Assembly (NCBI RefSeq): GCF_033958435.1
Contig: NC_134137.1
Location: 124,160,001-124,224,000, forward strand
Length of the DNA: 64,000 nucleotides
Source: Carettochelys insculpta
Lineage: Eukaryota > Chordata > Testudines > Carettochelyidae
Reading direction: 5' to 3'
The notes beneath the pieces were generated by a model. That model worked only from the letters and a program-made list of their open reading frames with translations. It ran no database searches and was not told the DNA's origin. This document shows positions 36,301 through 51,300 of the stretch, piece after piece. The position numbers and the translations under genes are program-made. Position 1 is the stretch's first letter. The number at the start of each line of letters is the position of its first letter.

Positions 36301-39300
36301 GCCACTGTAAACCATACTAAATAGTTCCATAAACTGTCTGAAATGAAAATTAAGTTAAACAAGGATTTGTGCAAACTTAAGTAAAATCATATAGACTTAA
36401 GGTATGCTAGCAAATTATGTTGGTAAAACTATATTGCTGAGGATGTGTAAAATCCACATACAGGAGCAATGCGGTTATTCTGACCTACCTGCTGGTGTAT
36501 GCAACTTTATGATGATTAGGGGGTTTGTCACATAGACATAGCTGTCCTCTCTAGGGCCGTTTCTATACAGGCCTTTGGAAGTGGCATGCTAATACATGGA
36601 GCGAAAGATGCTAATGAGGCACAGATGCAAATTCCCTGTGCCTCATTAGCATAACATCACATGATTTGGAGTCCGTAATACTGTTCTTTCGGACTCCCAA
36701 ACGCTGTGTAGAAGCGCGGCCCCAGGGGGGCTTCCAGAAGGAAGTCCTCCTTCCGGAGGCCCCTTCTTCCCGAAAATTTTGAGGAAGAAGGGGCCTCTGG
36801 AAGAAGGACTTCCTTCCAGAACCACCCCCGGGGCTGCGCTTCTACACAGTGTTTTGGAATCCGGGAGAACAGTCTTCCGGACTCCAAATCAGGAGACATT
36901 ATGCTAATGAGGCACAGGGAATTTGCATCCATGCCTCATTAGTATCTTTTGCTCCATGTATTAGCGTGCCACTTCCAAAGGAAGTGGCCTGTGTAGAAAC
37001 GTCCTAGGAGTGGTGACAGACCCTGGTATTCGGCATAATGGATGGTTCGAGTAGGAGCGGCAGACCCCGTAGAAAATGGATAGATGATACAGTAGACTGG
37101 TGCAGAGGTAGTCTACAGAACCTAAGCCACTCTGCACTGGACAGGGAACGATGGAAAGGAATGGTGGTAGAGGCATCAGACACCAATGATGATGAAGTCT
37201 TTAAACTAGAGTGATGATTGTGTGTGCTAAGTTGGTAGAAGTGGCTCACTTGAAGAACATCACTAACATCTCAAGTGATTATATACATAAAACTAGATTA
37301 CAGTGAAACCTGTACAAGAGACCGGCTTTATTCTGCAACTTCCTGACTTGTGGCCACCCTGTAGTATCACCGAATACATTGGTGCGGCTCCACCTTTACT
37401 AGGTAACCTTGAAGTATGTTTCTGTCCATAGGGTTGGTTACTTAACATAGACTTCAGTGTGCTGATTTTGTTCTTTTTAAATCAAAGCTGCCTTAGACTT
37501 TTTTTATTAATTTAAAAAATTCAAAGCCAGAGTGAGAAATACGTGGTGCTGTTTAAACCCCCTTAATACGTTGATAGGCCTGCCATCTGTGTCAATGGCT
37601 ATTTGAAGCAGAGGTGCCTCTGTCTGATGTCAGTTATGACAACAGGAATTAACTTTTTTATTACGCGGCACTGGAAATCTGCTTAAGTTGTGTGTTAAGT
37701 TTTGTAAACTTAAGCAGTTTAACAATGATAATTTAACCAAATATATTTAATTGCAGAACATGCCTTTCATCATCCATTGAAAAATTCTAGTGCTTTCTGA
37801 ATGGAATTATAATTCTTTCTTTCTTTGCCTCATCAAATATGTAAGATACACAGTGAATACTCTGGAAAATGGTTGAGTAAAACTGACACCTTCCTACCCA
37901 GTTGATGTAGCTTTTGTGTAATTAGGGTCAGATCTGATTGCTCCACTGACAAAAATGTTTACTACTTATAGGTTCAGAGTCAGTCTAGAGGAAACAATGA
38001 GCTGAATTTTACCATTCCTTGTTCCACCAAACTGCTTACCATCTTCCAGTCAGTTACACTTTGGTCACCCCACTAACTGTAGTGGAATTTCACAGCAAAA
38101 AAGCAGTAAAGTAGCACTTTAAAGACTAACAAAATAATTTATTAGGTGAGCTTTCATGGGACAGACCCACTTCTTCAGACCATAGCCATACCAGAACAGA
38201 CTCAATATTTAAGGCATAGAGAACCAAAAACAGTAATTGAGGTTGACAAATCAGAAAAAAAATATCAAGGTGAGCGCAGGGGCGGGGGGCGGGAATTAAG
38301 AATTAGATTAAGCCAAGTATGCAGAAGAGCCCCTATAGTGTCCCAGAAAATTTGCATCCCGGTTCAAACCACATGTTAATGTGTCAAATTTGAATATGAA
38401 AGAGAGTCTGAAATTTCACAGGATCAGCCAAGGGCATTATTTGGTCCATAGAATGTTTATGGGAAATGAAGAATCCTTCTTAACTTTGTGATCCTAGATT
38501 GATATTGCAACTTCAGCAGTAGGAGAAAATATGCATTATTTGTGTACCTGATAGGGAATCATTGAGACAATAAATATGCACCTTGCAAGCCATTCAAGTC
38601 ATGATTTCTGGTTGAACTGCACTACAAATATATATTTTAGGAGAGGTGGCTTAACCTGTTATGGGATGAGTGACTAATTAGCTTTTTTATATTGCATTAA
38701 ATTTTTAATAAAGGGAATCTACCGTGTTCATCAAGACTGCTAACTTTGGACCTGAAATAAAGACTGTTAGTTAGTGAGAAGGCTCCACTTGACTTCAGTA
38801 AACATTGCATCAGGTTATGGAATGGCTATTTGCTTTCTGTGGTTTTATCTAGAGACCACATTTTGAAATCATAACTTTTTAAAGGAGTTTTTTTTTTTTT
38901 TTTTTTTTAATTATGAACATATTTGAAATGTAGCTTAGTTGATCTCTTCATGGCTCTTTTTCCCCCTAACAGGTCTATTCAAGAGAATGGAGATCAGAAA
39001 GTTGAAAGTAAGATAGAAGAGGTCAGTTTATTAGGTGGTTATATCCTATTTTTCTGTTTTAATTAATTTTTTTCTAATTAGAATAATGTACTTATTCTCT
39101 CACTAATACAATCTTCAGCATTTGTTCCCATGTCTATACTGTTCTTAATTATAGTGGACCCAAACAGCTTCCAGCACTAATCAGTGACTTCTCTCTGTTT
39201 TCCTTAAACTCTGAAGATTAAAACTCTAAAGATCTAATCCTGTTTGCCATAGTGTCTTTCTAACTACCCTAGTCCTTCTGGGAATTGAGCCTTTGTTACC

Positions 39301-42300
39301 AATTTGACTTCTGTATTAATTCTGTTCCTTCTCTGCCACCCCTCCAAAAATGTGTGTATTTCACTTTTAACAAGTGTTTCCTGTTTTAAAATTTCCACGT
39401 TTACATTACTTTGTTCTTTACCCTTGAGCTGATTAACCAATTTATTGTAATGATGAAATACTGTGTTGATTAGCACAACAGAAAAACTTAGTAAGCTTTC
39501 ACTATGTTTCAGTTCAGTAATACCAAAAAATGAAAGTTTATAGTAGCTGATGTTGACACTGTTCTGTGAATGACTGTTCACTCACAGAACTGAAATAATC
39601 TCTCTCCCCCTTAGTTTTAGGAGATCAGCAGTGTTTGATTTACCAGATTTCTTGTATCTCAAAAGCACTCTATACTTGGAACATTATTTGAAGCTGATTA
39701 AATTCACTTGTCTTTTCACTGAGTTCAGGCTTTGGAACAGGCTCTTAATGTCTTAACGTGGGCGTTTGGGGAATTTTGGATACATCTTCAATAGGAATTT
39801 TGTAGATTTGGAAATGTCAGTTTTACAAATCTGTGAATATCCAATGTGGAAAAAATTATTGTAAAATTCATGAGAAATAATAGTTCTCTGGAGCTTGCTG
39901 AAAATACCTAGCCCGATTAGATCGTGTTTATTCACATTATGTAATATCCTTCTCCCTTGGAATCAATGGGACTGCTTGCTGAAATACTACTCAGTACAAG
40001 TTACTGAATTAATAAACCTAGATTATAGTACATGGAGGAAGGTGAGGGGGAGAGAGATTATTTCATTTCCTCGAGGCTTTCCTTTGTCAAAACCTAACCT
40101 GTTCAGTATTTTTCGTGTAAATCCACAGTTTAATCGGCACTGTGATGCCAGTAATACTATTTTAAGTGATCCTAAAGAGATACTGTCAACTTATATTTGC
40201 CCCCAAATTTAAATTTTGTAGTAAGCATTCATAAAACCTAAAATCAAAATAGAATCACAGGCTAGGAAAAGGCCTCTGGAAGTCGTCAAGTCCAACCCCC
40301 TGCTCAAAGCAAGACCAATCCCAAGTAAATCATCCCAGTCAGGTGTTTGTCAAGCTAGGACTTAAAAACCTCTAGGGATGGAGATTCCACTACCCCTCTT
40401 AGTAATGCATTCCAGTACTTCACCATGCTCCTAGTGAAATAGTTTTTTCCTAGTAACCAACCTAGACTTCTCCTACTGCAACTTGCAACCATTGCTTTTT
40501 GTCACCTGTCATCACTGAAAACAGCCTTTCTCCATCCTCTTTGTCAGCCCTCTTCAGGCATTTGAAGGCTGTCGTTAAATCCCCCCTCACCCTTCTGTAC
40601 TGTGAATACACCTAAATCCCTCAGCCTCTCCATAATTAATATGCTCCACTCCCTTCGCTGTACTCTCTCTAGTGTCTTCACATTGTTTTTGTAATGGCGG
40701 GGGGGCAGAATTGGACACAGTATTCCAAGTGTGGCATCGCCAGTGAATAAAAGGGAATAATTATCTCCCTAGATCTGTGGCCAGTGCTCCTACTAATGCA
40801 GCCCAGTATGCTGTTAACCCATTCAGACTTCATCTATCGCCTCAAACCCATCATTACGTGATAGTCTGGAATAATACTATCATTACGTGATAGTCTGGAA
40901 GTGAAACTGATTTCATTTATAGATCATTGTTCACGTTCAGAGAAGTGCAGTGTTAAACAAAGAGCACGGATATTACAGTAAACTTTCTTTTATCTGGTAT
41001 TTGAATAAGTGAAACACTCAAATAACGGTCATAAGCCACAGCTGAAGCTCTGGGCATCGGACACTGGGCAGGAGTGCAGAGAAATGGCATCATGGCTGGG
41101 GTATGTGAATTACGGAGCATTCAAGCAGTGCATGAGACTGGCCCATTCAGCTCCCACCCTGTGTCCTTCTGTGCTGCCTGTGTGTGCAGCTGGTGGACTC
41201 CTCTGCTCTCCCGCCCTGTGTCCACTGCCTGGAATTGTTCTCTGCACAGCACAGCAAGCCACACATTGCCATCTTCAAGTGGCTCCATGCTGTCCCCACC
41301 AACAAGATTGGGGCAGTGGTTGAGCAGAAGCCAACACTGGAGTGCATTGGGGAAAGAGGGGGAGAGGGCTGAACTTTGTTATTAGGCGGGAGGAGCACTG
41401 ACCCTCTCCTGTGCATCCCACCAGTTGCTCTCTATTAATCAGAATATTTGCATATACCGCAACCTCCTGGTCCCGGGGCTGCTGGATACAAAAGTGTTTA
41501 CTGTAGTACGTAAACTGCATTTTTAAATTTCTTTCCCTTTAATAGTCCATTGTGGTTGTAACAACCCAGTCTAAGATATTTGTTTAGAATTTTTTTTTAA
41601 TGTCATTATCTCTTTAAAACTTAGACCCTGTCAAATTTTAAGTCTTAAAGGCAATTTTCAGAAGTTTCAGTCCTGGTGTGATGGCTGTATTTTAATATAT
41701 TTAGTATACTGTCTGCCTCACTTCCCCAACAACTTAGTTTGTTTCTTGTATTGTCCTAATTGTTTACTGTTGCTGCGTGGTTTTTAAACAGCTACTCTGC
41801 ATGTGCTGCATGTCAGTGGTAGGTGGAGTAATTTCCTGTATTTGTAACAGATTCTTCCTTTTTTCTAAAATGCTTTGGCATACATTGGCAAAAAAGACTC
41901 TTTGTAAATGTAAATCCTTGTGATTTTGATGTCTTCTGTGAACTTATTTAGATAGCCACATTTTTACTTTATAATAGTCTGCACAGGCATTCTTTTGTTT
42001 TTCTGAGATGGTATTTCTTGTAGCTTCCTTTAAAGAATTACTGTTGTTCCTACTTTAGGCTGTTGGGCCACTAAGAGAGAAAATCAGAGACCTGGAAAAA
42101 AGGTATGTTTTCTCTTGTGATGTTGGGGTTCACTCAACAGAGCTGTGTTTGTTTTGTTCTGAATGAGTCTTAGGGTATTTGGTAGAAGCACACAAATATG
42201 ATGTGCTTAGTAACATTGGACATGTCCTGTTTGTTTGTTAGCACAAAAGCATGGTCTATACTATACAGCTAGGCTGACATAGGGCAGTTTGCCGATGTGA

Positions 42301-45300
42301 TTATGTCAGTGTACATACTACAGCTTTGCTCCTGCCGAGGTACGTATCGTACTGCATTGATATGATAACTCCACGTCCACGAGAGGTGTAGCGCTGTTGG
42401 TGGTGTCATGGCAACAAGGTGTCCATATAGACATTACATTATTTACATTGGCCATCATTCTTACCAGTTTCACAGCTCTGGTCTATAGCAGGTGACTGAG
42501 AGCTCCAGTCATGAAATTGACAAGACAGGCTGGTAGATTCCTAACTATGAAATTAAGCACCAAAACTGGGCTTGCAGCTTAAGCCCCCAGCTCAAACCCT
42601 CAGCTCCTCCTAGGAGTGCCTGGTCAAAGGCTCAATTTAACAACAGGGGCCTACCATCCTTTCTTGCCAGTTTCACAGCTTCAGCTGTAAGCCCTAGAGC
42701 CCCTTCATCTGAATTGGAGGCCGACATATGACTGACAAGAAAATGAGCCAAGCCATCACTCCCAAAGGGGTAAGGTGCAGGGGCTGCAGCTGAGCTGAGA
42801 GCCTGGGCTGCAGCTGGTCTCTAGCATAGAGCAGGGGGATCTCAGCCCTCCATACTGGCCTGTGTGTACCTGGGAATGGTCTCTCTGAAATTAATGGCTC
42901 TATTTTTTTTTAATTAAGTCCTTACATAGGGGTTTGCAGGACTAAGGCCTAATGCACTTCAGCAGCACACTGAGCACAAACTGTGTGAGAGAGAGGCTAA
43001 GGTGAAGGTATTCTTGTGCCTTAAGCAATTTAAAAAAAAAAAAAAAACACTGTTGTTCAAATCTCTGCTGTTGAATCAAAAAGGATTCAATTCAGTAAAA
43101 TACGAAGAACTAGAAGATAAAATACTCTGAGTTTAGGAAGGTTTTCAGCCTTCATCAGTATGGATGTCCAGTTATTTTTGTTTAAGAGAACTCAGGGCTG
43201 TTAACTCTGTCCCTGTGCCACGCTTTAACCTGTGCCCTATCTGGCAGGTGATACAGTATCAGTAAGCACATGACTGCATCTGATATGCTTGCTATCACTA
43301 TGCCTGTCCCATGGAAGAAGGGTGAAACTGTGTTCAGCTCCTGGAATTGAGCATGCATAATGCCGACAAAGCTTCCAGGATGCTTCGTGCTTTGTCTTGG
43401 CTGCAAATGAAATCATGCTCAAAAACAGATGTCAGGTTTTATTTTCAGCTGACTTCCAGGTTTACTAATCTGCCACTTATCATTGTTGTTGAGAATATGT
43501 GACCCCCCTTTTACTAAATCCTAATATGATCACTGATTTGGTTGATCGAACAGAATGATTTTGTTGGCAACATTCAGCTATTGACTACATAGTGCCTGCC
43601 ACCAAGTAGATACTGCGCAGCAGTGGTTCTTAACCTTTACTGCAGCCTGCACCCCTTTTGTTCTCACTATATATTCTCACACCCCTTATCAAAAATGAAA
43701 AATGGAGATGGGGTGGGCCTGTACACTTTTAAATACATATTAAATATATGTAAAATAGTTTTATGTTGCTACTCACCAGAAATAGTAGTACAGTAGGCAT
43801 ACAAAAACACACAAGCGCTACCCAGAGATGTTGCGGAGTTTTGCTGCGGAAGTAAACTTTAACTGTTCTGTCATGCATCAAAAAATACCCTGCAATATGG
43901 CAGAACACTGTATTTTGTAACTAGATAATTTCACTACAATTAGCTTAAAAACTAGAAAATAATTTTTGTTTGTATATTACAGTAGTAGTTTAAAATGTAT
44001 AATGTTAATAAATATATAGGTTTGATGAAACAAAGTAGTTGTACTTATGTGCCTGAGCAAAATCATCAATGTACTAAAACACCCTTGCTGACAAGGAGCA
44101 TAAGCACCTTGAACTATTCGACAGGAGGATTTATTCATCTTCCACTCTCCAACTGCATATAGCTAACTATTTAGTGCTGTTAGCCAATCACAGCTTTGAC
44201 AATTATTTTAAGTTTTCCCAATTAATCCCTCATCTGCCTGAGGACAAAAGACCTACCATGAAATCTATGGTTCAGAGAAGGCTACACTGCAGCAAAACAG
44301 CATTGTAGATGGCACTAGACTTGGCTGATAAAGCAGCCAGAGCCATGGTCACAGCTATGCAAAGAGCCTCATGGATACAGGCAGCAGGTCTTTCAAAAGA
44401 ACTCGAGATGAAGATAGAAGACTTACCGTTGAACAAAGTTAAACTGTTTGCAGTAAACACAGACAAAGTCTTACACTCTAGCAAAGACACGAACCCTTTT
44501 GCGTGTTTCAGGGATGTATATGCCCCATTCTGTAAAAGATACACCTCATACCAGAGATATAAGGAGCAATCATTTGCAAAGCAGTCGTACAAACCTTACT
44601 AATGTAATATCAATGAACCAAGAAATCAGGCCCTAACAACTGCTCCACGCCTCCAGCGGCCTCAAAATAGCAGGATTGAAGTTGTGGTCAAGGGCTTGTT
44701 GAACTTCCCACACACACTAGTGCACAACTACCAGATACCTCCACCACCTATGTCAGTTTTATCACCAGTGGATGCAAATAACCACAGATGGGTGTTAGGC
44801 ATCATCGCCCAGGGATACACTCTCCCTCTACTCTCTCTCCCTCCAGCATGCCCCCCGCCCCCATCCCTTTTCAGGGACCCTTCCCATGGCTCAAAGTGCT
44901 ACACCTCTTACAAACTGGAGCCATAGAAGAAATTCCAAAGCAGCACCACTGGAAAAGGTTTTACTCAAGCTGCTTTCTAATAGAAAAGAAAATGGGGCTG
45001 GAGACCCATCTTAGATCTAAGGCAGTTTTAACAAGTACATCCACAAACAGTGAGTCAGGATGTCCACACTGTCTTCTCTAATCCCTGAACTGGAAGAGTG
45101 AGAGGGACTGGTTTGCAGCCCTCAGCCTCCAAGACACACATGTCCACATCACTGTTCACCCTGTTCACAGATGCTTCTTGCGCTTTGGAGCACAACACTG
45201 TCAATACAGAGTCCCGCCCTTCAGATTTTCACTGCTCCCAAGGTATTCACCAAAGTCATTGACCCAGTAGCTGCGTACCTCAGAGGGGAAGGCATCACCA

Positions 45301-48300
45301 TATTCCCGTATCTCGATGACTGCCTCCTTCGAGGACCATCTCAAGACATCACAAGAGCCATGGTCCAGTCCACAAAACATCCCCTACAATCTCCGGGATT
45401 CCTTATAAACATCGCCAGATCGATCCTGGATCCTACCACGTTTATTGTCGTCTTAGGAATTCGGCTCAACTTTGCAACCGCTCGAGCTTATCTCCCTATA
45501 CAATGCCACGCAGCTATAAAGGGCCTGATATCACACCTTACCATCAGCCCTACAGCTCCCATGCTTATATGCGTGCACCTCCTCGGCCACGTGGCGGCTG
45601 CTGTTTAGGTTGTCCCTAATGCTCGGCTGCATTTTCACTGCCTGCAGCATTGGGTGGCCTCAGTGTATACCCCCAGCAAGTGTCACATGCAGGTGAATAT
45701 CACAACCTCAGAAGGTAAGTGAGTTGTTATGATGGTGGATCCAAGAATGAAACACCCTAGTAGGGTCCCATTTCATTGTGCCCTACCAGCCTGTCAAATT
45801 ACAACAGACGCTTTGCTTCTTGGCTGCAGAGCACGTTGCCAACAGCATCATGTCCAAGGTCAATGGACCAGGAATGAATAGAGGTTACGTATCAACCTTC
45901 TTGAGGTACTCGCTGTTTTCAATGATTGCAGACATTTTCTGCTGCACATTCAAAACAAAACCATCCAGATCTCATGGACAATACCACCACGATGTTCTAT
46001 AGCAATCATCTGGGAGGAGCCCGGTTGCAATCCCTTTATGCAGCTGCCATACAACTTGTGACCAGTACACCAGTTCCAAATATTATCCTTACGGCATCAC
46101 ACCTGCCGGGAATGAACGACACACTTGCAGACTCACTAAGTCACCATTTCTCCCTGGACCACAAATGGGAACTCCATCTTGAAGTGTCCCAACACCTCTT
46201 TCAGATATGGGGCCATTCAGCTGTAGACATCTTTGCAACCTGGGAGAACTCCAAATGCATGCAGTACTGCTCGAGAGTGGGTAAAGGGCACAAATACCTC
46301 GGGGACACCTTTCTCTACAGTCATTTACCGTGGAGCAGCCACGGGAACAGCACTTGAAGAAGGAAGAGAAGATACTCACTTAATGGAGTAACAGTGGTTC
46401 TTTGACATGTGTGTCCCCATGAGTGATCCCACTTCTTGGTGTAACAGGCATAGTTAAGATGTCAGTGAAGTAACTGAGGAGAGTGCGGGGCTGCATGTGC
46501 TATCTCCAGTGGCACAAATAGCATGTGCTAGGTTGGCACATGCACAGCCCCACTCAGTGCTGCTTGGAAAAGTCCATGCTGCAGTGCTGGGTGAGCCCAT
46601 CACTTACTGTGGAGCACCCCCAGAGACACACATCTCGAAAAACATCGTTACTGCACAACTTCATAATACAGTGTCACATTACAATTTCTTCTTGTGTCAG
46701 AGCAAGTAGGTTATTTAGCCTTGGGTGATGATGCATATGTTTGACTTCACATTTGGAGTATGTTATTAATGGGTTATATTTCAGATGATGTCATTGTGTG
46801 TCTACCGGTGAGGGGAGAATATTTACATGGATCCCTCTCCACACATCTGGTTTTGGTACTGTGGAATCACAAGAAATGGGCCTGACTCTCCACTCTTGTG
46901 TCCGTATAGTTATTCATGTTCACGCAAAGCAAGTGTAAAATGTTAGCCCTGGTAAATTCTGAATGGATAGCATTTTACGCTCATATTGCATATATGTAAA
47001 GCATTACTAGAGTGGCATCCAGTTAAAGCATCTAAACAACCTGAACTGGGTTCCTGATGGTGGTGACCTGAGAACCAACACATGGAGACATCCATTTGGT
47101 CAGGGAAGGAATGGGTTCTGTTATTTTCCCAACCCTGTCCCCCGCCCCCAATTGTGTCAAAGATTTGTACCATTGGAGAGCTCATTGATGAGGAGGTATT
47201 TGTGTGTGAAGAGTCTGCAGCCACCTCCATGCATAGGAATATTTGAGTGTTCTTCTGCTGCCTGAAGAGGTTAACGTGCATTCTGGGATTGAAGATGCCA
47301 TTCAAGTATACAGCATCTGTGCTCTGCTCTTGGATACCCCTGCTGAGTTAAGGTTGTGGATGAGAGAAAATTAAGGCATGGTCCTTCAGATCCAGGGGAA
47401 TGGAGTCAGTCCATTGGCATTCTTTGTGGACAGATGAAAAACTAATCTGTCGAGGAGAATTCTTCATATATATGCAGGTCTGTTTACTCCACTGACTCTC
47501 TTCACCCACAAGTTGCAGCATACAAAGTAAGTGGAGGGAAGGGTGATGATTATTTGCATTGCCTCTTATGACATTTACTTAATGACCTGAACTACTGAAG
47601 TGTTGGCAACACTAAAATACTGCTTAACTGAAACACAACACAACCTTACTTGATGTTTACATAATACAGCACACAGGCAAGTGGGAAAAATGATTGAGGT
47701 GTGGTAGCTCTTGGTCCATAATTCTTTATGCTCTTGAGCATCAATTGTAAGCTTACAATTTTCAGGCCTAGCAGTTCTGGAGAAAGTGAGAATCCCTAGC
47801 CAAATGTTTTATTTTAGCTCCCTTGACCCCAGCCTATGGACTTTTAACTTGATTTATTTATGGATTAAGAGTGCAAACAATAGTATGTGAAATGGTAAAA
47901 CACAACTCTCCAAAATAGTGATACAATAGGGTTTTGACATTTGCGAGTGCCATATTCGCAAATTGTTATTCGCGAGTGGCCTCACTTCCCCAGGGCTTCA
48001 GGGCCAGGAGCACCAGCGACCACTGAGGGTTCCCTGGGGCTCCAGGGCTGGGAGCCCCTCCCTTCCCCATTCTGAAAAAATCAACATTTGCAAGGGTTCT
48101 GAACGCTCAACCCTCGTGAATGTTGAGACCCTACTGTTGTCTTTTCAGCCATCATTGGCAAAACATCATTAACTCTCATATTATGCTGCTCTGGGAAGGC
48201 TATCCTTATTTAAGCACAAAATGTCCTTGACTTTTTTGTTTTAAAATTTTAAATAAATGAAGGTATAAAGGAAAAATGGAGAGGATGAGGGTGTGAAATA

Positions 48301-51300
48301 TTTAATAGAACTGTATTTTCTTCACTCAAGTGTTTTTCAGGAGTTTGAGTTAGAAAAAATTCAAAACCAGCCATCTGAAAATATTTCTGTAAATAGTGGT
48401 TGTTCTGGTTTCAGTCCCCTGTGATGTCATAATCGGTACCAGTTCTCCAGTTTTCCATAGACAAACCCCAAATCTTTGAATGCAAAATCAAGCAAGAAAA
48501 AAATCACTTTTTAAAAAAAAATTGTGCATCATAAAGTAGAAAATAAGTGGCCAGAGGGTGGCCATAATTCAGTCCTCTTTACCATATTTTTATGGAATGC
48601 AGAACAATTTCTTGTGGCTCCTGTTTTCTTTTTTTCTTTAGAAGGATGATAGTAATTTGAAAGCATCTTTCCACGAGGTTAAAAATCTAAGTAAACATAC
48701 CTTTGAACTTTTACAGTATCCAGTGTTCTTTCCTGCTTATTGGGTTAATTTTTGTGACAAACTTCACAAAGTAGATACATGAAGGAAAAGTTGTCATCAA
48801 TCACCTAAATAAATCTTAATTTAGTTTTTCTTCCTGTTTTGAAATGTTCTGTAGTTTCACCCAGAAGTATCCACCAGTGAAATTTCTATCCGAAAAGGAC
48901 CGTAAAAGAATTTTGGTAAGTCAGTATCTCATCAGCGCTCATGCTCTGGAAAATAAGAGGCATTGGTTTAGAATTGTGTAAAAGTTAATTAGGGTCCCAG
49001 GATTAATGAGAAGAAACCCCAGGAAGCTTGAAGATCTGCTGTAGAGGGGCATTGGTTTAGAAAGTGCAAAGCATTGGGAAAACCCATTCAGCTGAGGCTT
49101 GGAGAGAGTATACTGTGGAGACAGTCCTAGATGCCTTCTGGTCCCTTTTGCACAGTAATAGAGCACCCATGAGCCAGACAAACATAGAGGAATACCCCAG
49201 ACTTGTGAAACCCAGGTGTACAAGGAGGTCTTGTAGAGAGCGTAGAGAACATTCCAGGGTGCGCCACAAGCAGAGGGTGAGTTGTGACAGGTCATTCTAA
49301 TGCTCGAGAGAATCTCTGCTGCTGCAGTGGCTCAGAGGTGCCTTTGATATGGGGCTGTTCTTCGATTCTTCTGTTCTCTGGGCCAGCCTTTGCTGTGGTT
49401 CAGGAATGAACTTGCCTTCCGGATTCAAAGGAGGTACAGAATATACAAATTCTGTATCAGACAAATGTGTGCCACATTTTTGCTGCTCTGGTAAGGAGTG
49501 CTCACCAACATGTCTGTTGTCTGACAGTTTCATTGTTTGATAGAATGTAGCTGTCAAGAAGGGTCATGATCCCAGAGGATGAAGTGGTCTTTCAGGCAAC
49601 TGAAGTCAACATATGGATTGCTTTTGGTATCGGAGCACAAATCTTAAGCTAGGTATTGAAGTTAGTGTTGAACAAGTGTAGAAAGAAAAGCAAAGGGTGT
49701 GAGGTGATCACAGTGGCTTTTGAGCCAAGCGGATGGGTTGCTGTATACCATCTGTACTCTGGAATCTTCTCTTGCTCCCTTTTTGATTCCAGCTGCATTT
49801 CAAGATGTGTTAAACCTAAGAAGTTCTTTGTGGTTTGGATCCTGGGTGCTTTACAGACAGCCTATACTCTTCTGCCTATACTCTTGCCCAGCAGCTGAGC
49901 ATACTAAAGCTGACAGCTCCTAGATATGTCCATTTAGGATTAGGGTTGCTCATTGAGTTCATTTCCCCTACCACTCTGGTTCAGCAGAGCCCAAGTCTAT
50001 TAAATTCCATGCCCTGTGCTAGGGGTTTGTTTACCTTTGCTTTTTCTTAGAAGATGGGCTGTGGTGGGCTTATTTTGTTCATGGAAACTTTCTTAATAGG
50101 ATGTCAATTTAGGATCAGCACTGTATGTTCTCCAAATCCTGTGTGTTGTACCTATGAAATAAAATCTGATACCCACATGGAACATCCAATGTCCTGAATC
50201 TGGTTGAAAGCACTAGAGATGTCTGTAACCAGAAGGAAATGAACCTACATTGGAACTACACAAACATCCAACTGTTTCAGACAGCAATGAATTATACACT
50301 ATTTTTATGCACTTGAATAATGAAGTGATCAATTGTTTAATTATGCTACTAAAGTTGTAAGTAAATGTATTCTATCTATATGGTGCCAGTATATACTCCT
50401 CAAGCACTAGATATTGGGTCTGCAGCTTTGAAGTGAAAATTACTGTTCTGCAATAGAAAGATTTTCAGGTCTGTTGTGATTTGTAAGCAGCTATGTTTTG
50501 AAATAGTGTCCAGTCTGTCTGAACTACTGTGATAGCTGAAAGACTATATGTAGACATCTTGGGTGCTAAAATCATCCTTCCTTTCCTTTTGAGAGGGCCT
50601 GAAGTGTATGAAAATAACATTAAATGAACTCAATGATTACTTTCCTGCAGAAATTCAGCTCCTTTTATAAATAATTTCTTTATAGAAGCCATAACTAAAT
50701 ATAATACAGATTTACTATAAAATTCCTTGATAACTTTTCAAAATGACTGCAGAGTTTTCAAAACAAACAAAAATTGGGTTTGTGCCCTGTTTTGCTCATT
50801 TGTGATGTTATGAGAGAGCCTAAACATGCCTGGTTTTTCAAAAAGCATTTTTTCACTGTGTCTAAGAAATACCACAAGTTTTGAGTCAAGCGTTCTTCGC
50901 ATCCTTGTGTAGAACTGGTACCACCTTAGTGAAAGGAGGTGAGTTGTGAAATCTTCTACAGAAACATATTTGTCCCAAGACTCAATGTGGTTTAGTTGGA
51001 CTGCAGTGTTTCCTAATGCTTCTGAGTCCTATCTGGCAGTAATTCTTCCAGTTCAGGTCATCTGTCTTTTTCTCATTCGGCCAGGTGAAGGGCTGCTATC
51101 TGTCCCAATCCCGTTGCGCTAGGACCCCTCCACCCTCTCCTTGCTGTGCTAGACATTAGGAGCTCTAACATTCCCCACCTTCTTGCGTAATGCTTTCAGT
51201 TTATATGGGGGCTGGCTCCCTTACTGACTGGGAATGTGTGTGTAGTAGAGGTCCCAGAAACCAGGAATTAAAAAAGTCTAACTTCAAATTTCTCTTCAGT

